Source: Chlorobium sp. (GTDB taxonomy: Bacteria; Bacteroidota; Chlorobiia; Chlorobiales; Chlorobiaceae). Taken from it: a stretch of 12,047 nucleotides of DNA. The translations under genes and the position numbers were made by a program. The DNA is taken from the NCBI GenBank assembly GCA_026193435.1, contig JAPHUN010000243.1, positions 1 through 12,047 of the forward strand, read 5' to 3'. Positions within the stretch are counted from its first letter, which is position 1; the number at the start of each line of letters is the position of its first letter. Positions 7,720 through 12,047 of the stretch are shown here, one piece after another. The notes under the pieces are model-generated. The model was not told the origin of the DNA, did not search any database, and was given only the letters and a program-made list of their open reading frames with translations.

Positions 7720-7945
7720 AATTTATCGGTTCCTCGTCTCCATAGCAGAAATCCTCGTCAGTAGGGTAATCAGGCCAGATCTCTTCAAGGCTTTCATAGA
7801 GCTCATCACTTTCCGGAAGGTCGCTCAAATTGTCAATAACCGGTTGCGGAGCACCTGTTCGATTCGCGAAGTTTATCAATTCATCCTTTGTGGCAGGCCA
7901 TGGTGCATCGGCAATATATCTTGCCAGATCCAGATTCCAGAACAT
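7718..7945 (-). CDS. Small acidic DUF2795 protein
   Basis: A 75-residue protein recognised as DUF2795 by its APWPATKDELINFANRTGAP block, the hydrophobic NLSDLPES step and the EIWPDYPTDEDF ending. Function is unknown. It is very acidic: 19 Asp/Glu against 3 Lys/Arg, most of the charge lying in the C-terminal half. There is no signal peptide or membrane segment, so it is probably a soluble cytoplasmic protein. The length fits the family. ATG 7945 is close behind a TATAAT and lacks a Shine-Dalgarno. The gene sits between the M23 peptidase (24 bases upstream) and the Omp85 gene, whose ribosome site overlaps its stop codon, so expression with the Omp85 gene is likely. Whether it has an envelope role is not shown by the sequence. 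Confidence 0.82.
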   Translation of the reverse strand: MFWNLDLARYIADAPWPATKDELINFANRTGAPQPVIDNLSDLPESDELYESLEEIWPDYPTDEDFCYGDEEPIN

Positions 7946-7957
7946 ATGATAGTAAGT

Positions 7958-7963
7958 ATTATA
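7958..7963 (-). promoter_or_regulatory. -10-like TATAAT before the DUF2795 gene
   Basis: A perfect TATAAT on the minus strand in the 24-base gap after the M23 gene, 12 bases before ATG 7945. Transcription from it would start only about 5 bases before the ATG, giving an almost leaderless message, consistent with the missing Shine-Dalgarno. The -35 side is poor, so confidence is low. Confidence 0.3.
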
Positions 7964-7969
7964 TCAGAT

Positions 7970-8896
7970 TTACGAGTTGCTGTCGCTTTGCTTTGAAACA
8001 GGTGCGCCTGTCAAATAACTTTCAGGTGTGAAATCATCAAAAAAGTATGCGGAAGGGTTGACTTTCCTGTTGTATTTGTGTACCTCATAATGCAGGTGGG
8101 GGCCTGTGGAAATTCCGGTATTGCCTGACAGAGCGATAATGTCGCCTCTGGTTACTTTCTGTCCTTTATGGACAAGTGAACGGGAAAGATGGGCGTAGAC
8201 GGTTTTATAGCCGAAGCCGTGATCGATGACGATTTTTTTGCCGTACCCGAAATGATATCCTGTAAAGATGACAACGCCGTTACCGGGTGCATAGATGTTT
8301 GTTCCTGTTTTGGCGGAAAAATCAATACCCTCATGAAATAGCACTCTTTTATAAATAGGGTGGCGACGTTTGCCAAAGGTACTTGTTATCTTTCCGTCGA
8401 TAGGCTTCAGTGCGGGTACCGCAGCGAAAAGAGCCTGATTTTTATTCCAGGTTGCCTGAATGTCTTTATGACTCTTCTTTTGCTGCTCGATTTTGAGGCT
8501 CAGGTTTTCAATTTTCTTCCCGGTCATTGCAAGGAGGTGAGCCGATGACTCCTGATCCGCATAAAGAGTACGGCTGCGCTGTCCTCCTGTCCCCATGGTT
8601 TTTTCCTCTTGAGAGACCACAGGCAGGTTTACTGCGAGTCGCAATTGATTGTCTGAAGCAGAGAGTGAAGCAAGTTGCTCTTCAAGAGTATTGATTTTTT
8701 TCTGCAGTGTAAGCAGGGAATTGCGGTGGGATGACTGTTCTGATGACTTTGCCGGATTCAGGGTGCTTGATACAACTATCGCTGCCGATGCGACAAGAAT
8801 GGCGACGACACAACCTGCAAGCATAATCTTCAGGTAATGCAGCGGAATGAATTTGCTATCTTCTGTAAGGAAGTAAAAGCCTTTCCTGGAAAGCAT
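7970..8896 (-). CDS. Membrane-anchored M23 (LytM-type) peptidoglycan peptidase
   Basis: A zinc endopeptidase of the M23 family, expected to cut peptide cross-links of peptidoglycan in the periplasm. The 308 residues from ATG 8896 contain a short basic N-terminus, one membrane helix (about 23-46), a coiled-coil-prone linker (about 58-85 and 125-148) and an M23 domain (about 165-285). The metal and catalytic motifs are complete: HEGIDF (His188, Asp192), YAHLS (His236) and GPHLHYEV (His267, His269), so it should be active rather than a LytM regulator. GGGAG at 8905-8901 is 4 bases before ATG 8896; the preceding GTG 8899 is only 1 base from it and less likely. The gene follows polA by about 90 bases and has a good promoter candidate there. 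The C-terminal ~25 residues are Ser-rich and nonconserved-looking. Confidence 0.92.
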   Translation of the reverse strand: MLSRKGFYFLTEDSKFIPLHYLKIMLAGCVVAILVASAAIVVSSTLNPAKSSEQSSHRNSLLTLQKKINTLEEQLASLSASDNQLRLAVNLPVVSQEEKTMGTGGQRSRTLYADQESSAHLLAMTGKKIENLSLKIEQQKKSHKDIQATWNKNQALFAAVPALKPIDGKITSTFGKRRHPIYKRVLFHEGIDFSAKTGTNIYAPGNGVVIFTGYHFGYGKKIVIDHGFGYKTVYAHLSRSLVHKGQKVTRGDIIALSGNTGISTGPHLHYEVHKYNRKVNPSAYFFDDFTPESYLTGAPVSKQSDSNS

Positions 8897-8945
8897 CACT
8901 CTCCCGGTCTTGGAATGTGAACGGAATATTTTTACTGATTTCGAA

Positions 8946-8973
8946 AATATAAAAAAAGTTTTCTGATCAGCAA
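8946..8973 (-). promoter_or_regulatory. Sigma70-type promoter candidate for the M23 peptidase gene
   Basis: On the minus strand TTGCTG (8973-8968), a 16-base spacer and TATATT (8951-8946) match the housekeeping consensus in 4 and 5 of 6 positions. It lies in the gap between polA and the M23 gene, about 50 bases before the M23 start, in an AT-rich stretch. An 8-base palindrome CTGATCAG (8963-8970) overlaps the -35 region and could be a regulator site; that is conjecture. Confidence 0.45.
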
Positions 8974-8987
8974 GATATCCCCAGGCC

Positions 8988-11753
8988 TCAGTGGGCTTCC
9001 AGCCAGTTTTTTCCTGTACCGATTTCGACTTCTACAGGAACGGTTTCAAGTCCGCAGAGTTCTGCCGCCTTTTGCATACAACCCTCAGCGATTTCGGCGA
9101 GAGCTGTTTTTTCCTCTTCTGTTGTTTCGAAAACAAGTTCATCGTGAACCTGCAGGAGCATTGCGGAGTGCATCTGTTTCTTTTTGATTGTTTCAGAAAC
9201 AAGGCTCATGGCGCACTTGATGATATCCGCCGCAGTTCCCTGGATAGGGGTGTTCATGGCAGCTCGTTCCGCGGCCATACGGATGTTCCGGTTTCTGCTG
9301 CGAAGATTCTCTATGTAGCGTCTGCGTCCTGTCAGCGTCGTGACATATCCTTTTTCTGCAGCTTCTGTGATGGTCGTCTGCAGCGCACTGAACAGGCCCG
9401 GATACTTCGAAATATAGGTGTCGATGATTGCTTTCGCCTCTTTTTGGGATATGCTCAGCCTTTGAGCCAGTCCATATGGCTGGATACCGTAAAGAACACC
9501 GAAGTTAACCTCCTTGGCTTTTCGTCTCATATCCTTGGTGATATCGTCCGTATCGAAGATAGTTTTCGCGGTCGCGGTGTGAATATCTTCCCGGTTTCTG
9601 AATGCGTCTATGAGCTGACTGTCCTGTGAGATTTCCGCCGCGATACGGAGTTCGATCTGGGAGTAATCGGCGGAAAGTAGGTACCTGTCACTCGTCGAGG
9701 GGATAAACGCTTTGCGGATCTCTCTGCCAAGAGGGGTGCGAATCGGGATGTTCTGCAAATTCGGGTTTGATGATGAAAGTCTGCCTGTCGCGGTTATGTG
9801 CTGGTTAAAGGAGGTGTGTACCCGCCCTGTTTTCGGATTGAGTATTTTCGGCAGGGCGTCAATATAGGTTGTCTTGAGTTTCTGGAGGCTGCGATATTCC
9901 AGAAGATCTTTTGCCACCGGATGGATAAGAGAGAGATCTTCAAGGACCTGGACATTGGTCGAGAAACCGGTTTTTGTTGTTTTTTTTGCAGGCAGTCCGA
10001 GAACATTGAAAAGCACGTTTCCAAGCTGTTTGGGGGAATCGATGTTAAAGGTGGTTCCGGCGGTATCATAAATCCTTTCAGTAAGTTCCAGCAGTTGACG
10101 GTTAACGGTTTCAGCCGTTCTTTCCAGCTGAGCTGTATCGAGAGCGATTCCCAGGTACTCCATGTCGGCAAGCACTTCGACAAGCGGGAACTCTATGTTC
10201 ACGCAGAGTTGTTCAAGCTCGCTGTTTTCTCCGAGCAGTATTTTCTGTTTCTGTTCGAGCTGCAGAGCGACATCCGCATCCTGGCAGGCATAGACAGTAA
10301 GTCTATCGATCGGAACTTCGCGGATCGGGATCGCTTTTTTCCCTGTACCGGTAAGTTCACTGTAGGTGATTGTCCGGTGATTGAGATGTTTTTCTGCAAG
10401 ATCGTCAAGGTTGTGCTTCTCCTCGGGATTGATGACATAGCTTGCAAGCATGGTATCGAACCCGACCGGTGCGAGCCGTACATGGTGATTTTTCAGTACG
10501 AGAATGTCGTATTTGAGATTCTGTCCTGTTTTTTTGATGTCAGGATTTTCAAGTACATCTTGCAGTTTTCCGGGAAAAGTCTTTGCGCTGAGCTCTTTAT
10601 CCGTAAAGTGGATGAAATACGCTTCGCCCGGTTTCCAGCAGATCGAAATGCCGACAAGTTCGGCTTCAAAAGTGTTCAGACTGGTGGTTTCAGTATCTAT
10701 GGAAAACGAGCTCTGTTTCTCAAGTCTATTCGTGAGTTCTGTGAGAGCGGCTTGGGTATCAATGAGATGATACGCGGCCCCTTCCGGGGGAGAGAATGAA
10801 GGCTCGCTTTGTTCATGAAGGCCTGTTCGGGGAGGAGTTGATCCTGGAAAGATGTGCGGTATCTTTTCTGCGACGCTGTTCATTTCAAGTTTTTCCAGCA
10901 GACCGAAAAGTTTTACGCTGTCAGGCTCTCCGGATGCAAGCTCAGGCAGGGTAGTGTCAAGTGCAATATCTGTCCTGATCGTAACAAGAGCCTGGATAAG
11001 CTTACGGTTTGTCTCGAACTCTTCAAGACTTTTACGTGACCTGGGAGCAAGTTCCTCGATATGGGCAAGGACATTTTCCAGAGTACCATAGGTCGTGAGC
11101 AACTTTGAGGCGGTTTTCGGTCCGATTCCTTTCGCGCCGGGTATGTTGTCCGAACTATCCCCGGTCAGGGTCAGAAAATCGATAAAACTTTCAGGCGGCA
11201 CACCAAACTGTTTTCTGACCTCATCACAGCCCATGGAATCAAGTTCGTTCCTGTTTCTGCCCGGTTTAAGGATCGAAACCCCTTCATTGACAAGTTGCGC
11301 GAGATCCTTGTCCGGTGTGACGATAAATATCTCGCACTGTTTCTCGAACTGCCTGACGGCACTTCCTATAAGATCGTCGGCTTCATAACCGGGTTGCTTG
11401 AGGATCGGGATCCGGAACGCTTCGACAAGCTTGAAAATCAGGTCCAGTTGCGCAATAAGGTCTTCCGGCGGTTCCGGACGGTTCGCCTTGTATGGAGCAT
11501 AGAGCTCATGCCGGAATGTTTTTTCCTTACTGTCAAAAGCAACGGCAAGATATTCAGGCTTGCCGGTTTCAAATATTTTCAGCAGGGTCATGAGAAATCC
11601 GTAAGCGGCGCCTGTCGGAATTCCGTCTTTTGTTGACATCCCTGCGCGCTGGAGGGCGAAAAATGACCGGTAGACCAGCGCCATGCCGTCAAGCAGAAAA
11701 AGGGAGGGTTTTTTGCCGCCTTGCGGTTTTTCTGTGATCGATGTCGTGCTCAT
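8988..11753 (-). CDS. polA: DNA polymerase I
   Basis: Repair and Okazaki-fragment polymerase with 5' nuclease, proofreading and polymerase domains. From ATG 11753 it has 921 residues, close to E. coli Pol I (928). Seen in order: the 5' nuclease (about 15-300) with LFLLDGMALVYRSFFAL, YEADDLIGS, TPDKDLAQLV and TGDSSDNIPGAKGIGPKTA; a proofreading domain (about 335-520) with DTETT (Asp353, Glu355), NLKYD and YACQDAD, so exonuclease residues are kept; and the polymerase with DYSQIELR (Asp696), the O-helix KEVNFGVLYGI and VHDELVFE (Asp871). Phe in the O-helix is as in E. coli Pol I. ATG 11798 follows GGGGAG by only 2 bases and overlaps pheA; ATG 11753 leaves the usual short lead before LFLLDG and is preferred, though it has no clear ribosome site. 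It is 28 bases downstream of the pheA stop. Confidence 0.96.
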   Translation of the reverse strand: MSTTSITEKPQGGKKPSLFLLDGMALVYRSFFALQRAGMSTKDGIPTGAAYGFLMTLLKIFETGKPEYLAVAFDSKEKTFRHELYAPYKANRPEPPEDLIAQLDLIFKLVEAFRIPILKQPGYEADDLIGSAVRQFEKQCEIFIVTPDKDLAQLVNEGVSILKPGRNRNELDSMGCDEVRKQFGVPPESFIDFLTLTGDSSDNIPGAKGIGPKTASKLLTTYGTLENVLAHIEELAPRSRKSLEEFETNRKLIQALVTIRTDIALDTTLPELASGEPDSVKLFGLLEKLEMNSVAEKIPHIFPGSTPPRTGLHEQSEPSFSPPEGAAYHLIDTQAALTELTNRLEKQSSFSIDTETTSLNTFEAELVGISICWKPGEAYFIHFTDKELSAKTFPGKLQDVLENPDIKKTGQNLKYDILVLKNHHVRLAPVGFDTMLASYVINPEEKHNLDDLAEKHLNHRTITYSELTGTGKKAIPIREVPIDRLTVYACQDADVALQLEQKQKILLGENSELEQLCVNIEFPLVEVLADMEYLGIALDTAQLERTAETVNRQLLELTERIYDTAGTTFNIDSPKQLGNVLFNVLGLPAKKTTKTGFSTNVQVLEDLSLIHPVAKDLLEYRSLQKLKTTYIDALPKILNPKTGRVHTSFNQHITATGRLSSSNPNLQNIPIRTPLGREIRKAFIPSTSDRYLLSADYSQIELRIAAEISQDSQLIDAFRNREDIHTATAKTIFDTDDITKDMRRKAKEVNFGVLYGIQPYGLAQRLSISQKEAKAIIDTYISKYPGLFSALQTTITEAAEKGYVTTLTGRRRYIENLRSRNRNIRMAAERAAMNTPIQGTAADIIKCAMSLVSETIKKKQMHSAMLLQVHDELVFETTEEEKTALAEIAEGCMQKAAELCGLETVPVEVEIGTGKNWLEAH

Positions 11754-11781
11754 CTCAAAAGACAGTTGACACTGATCGCCC

Positions 11782-12047
11782 TTATTCAACGACACCATAG
11801 CTCCCCAATACTTTGACCATTGTCGCAAATTCCCTGAGATGTGTCAGGGCATTATGAATAGTTGCGTCGCTTTGGGAACCGATGAAATCCACATAGAAAA
11901 AATATTCGAAAGCTTTCAGTTTCGATGGTCGGGATTCAATTTTTGTCAGATTAAATTCGGGTTCAATAAATTTTAGTACACCTGAAATTACGGATGCATC
12001 AAATCCCATTAAGAATCCTCCCAGGGCAACAATAACAGATAATAGTA
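11782..12047 (-). CDS. pheA: Prephenate dehydratase, C-terminal ACT segment (5' cut; upstream part looks foreign)
   Basis: The frame is open to the window edge. The last ~58 residues, from FNLTKIESRP through FEYFFYVDF to VKVLGSYG, match the end of the ACT regulatory domain of monofunctional PheA, which makes phenylpyruvate for phenylalanine synthesis and is feedback-inhibited by phenylalanine through the ESRP loop. The tail REFATMVKVLGSYGVV resembles the Chlorobium enzyme from memory. The residues before FNLTKI are not PheA: the expected first ACT strand and the GAL helix are missing and are replaced by a transporter-like helix (next entry). The stop lies 28 bases before the polA start, consistent with a pheA-polA tandem. 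The gene is thus either fused, deleted or misassembled at its upstream side. Confidence 0.8.
   Translation of the reverse strand, partial: LLSVIVALGGFLMGFDASVISGVLKFIEPEFNLTKIESRPSKLKAFEYFFYVDFIGSQSDATIHNALTHLREFATMVKVLGSYGVVE
11944..12047 (-). other. Fragment resembling first helix of an MFS sugar porter, joined in frame to pheA
   Basis: About 35 codons on the minus strand read through VALGGFLMGFDASVISGV and then KFIEPEFNLT. The GGFLxGFDxxVISG pattern is the hallmark of transmembrane helix 1 of the MFS sugar porter family, where a segment like EFNLT also follows. It continues without a break into KIESRP of PheA. By count this part has about 36% GC against roughly 42% in the adjoining pheA bases, a small difference. 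I take it as sequence of a different gene, possibly a different genome, attached at a short shared stretch near 11935-11955. Confidence 0.65.

Noticed and set aside
8991..9629. 212-codon open frame on the plus strand opposite the polA 3' part
   Set aside because: Same reasoning: a mirror frame of the polymerase motifs with no family resemblance of its own.
9798..10799. 333-codon open frame on the plus strand inside polA
   Set aside because: It lies entirely antisense to well-conserved polA coding sequence, its translation has no recognisable domain and an odd composition rich in Cys and Phe, and no start signal is evident.

Overview
The window reads as ordinary bacterial chromosome, roughly half GC, densely packed with housekeeping genes. 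Gene content and protein style suggest a green sulfur bacterium (Chlorobi, Chlorobium/Prosthecochloris-like). The clues are a stand-alone N-terminal half of carbamoyl-phosphate synthase, a DUF2795 protein with the APWPATKDEL signature, a pheA-polA tandem whose PheA tail resembles the Chlorobium enzyme as I remember it, and several starts without a clear Shine-Dalgarno site. This assignment is inference from recalled family features; no search was run. Both ends are cut inside genes, so the window may be a whole draft or metagenomic contig.

Layout. 1-480 (minus): N-terminal 160 residues of a DUF374 lysophospholipid acyltransferase-like protein. 481-704: divergent intergenic region with a hairpin plus T-tract and facing promoter-like elements. 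705-4782 (plus): a tight biosynthetic run of purD (purines), a small JAMM/MPN metalloprotease, the carB N-terminal half (carbamoyl phosphate for pyrimidines and arginine) and trpC (tryptophan). 4763-5428 (minus): rpe, overlapping the trpC end tail to tail. 5501-8896 (minus): an envelope group of an Omp85/TamA-like outer-membrane protein, a small acidic DUF2795 protein and a membrane-anchored M23 peptidase. 8988-11753 (minus): polA with all three domains and intact catalytic motifs. 11782-12047 (minus): the C-terminal part of PheA (prephenate dehydratase).

How the genes work together. The plus-strand run supplies nucleotides and amino acids. PurD and CarB are both ATP-grasp ligases, and the JAMM protein is the odd one out. 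On the minus strand, the M23 protein acts on peptidoglycan and the Omp85 protein on outer-membrane assembly. PheA and PolA sit in the common loose tandem arrangement of metabolism and replication genes.

I see no CRISPR array, transposon, phage gene, tRNA or rRNA, and no convincing new system. The points most worth checking are: (1) the last ~100 bases, where the PheA reading frame turns into what looks like the first helix of an MFS sugar porter, most simply a misassembly at the contig end; (2) the Omp85 gene, whose only well-placed start behind a strong ribosome site is ACG; (3) the split carB; (4) the JAMM protease with no visible partner; (5) the hairpin/T-tract between the divergent genes.
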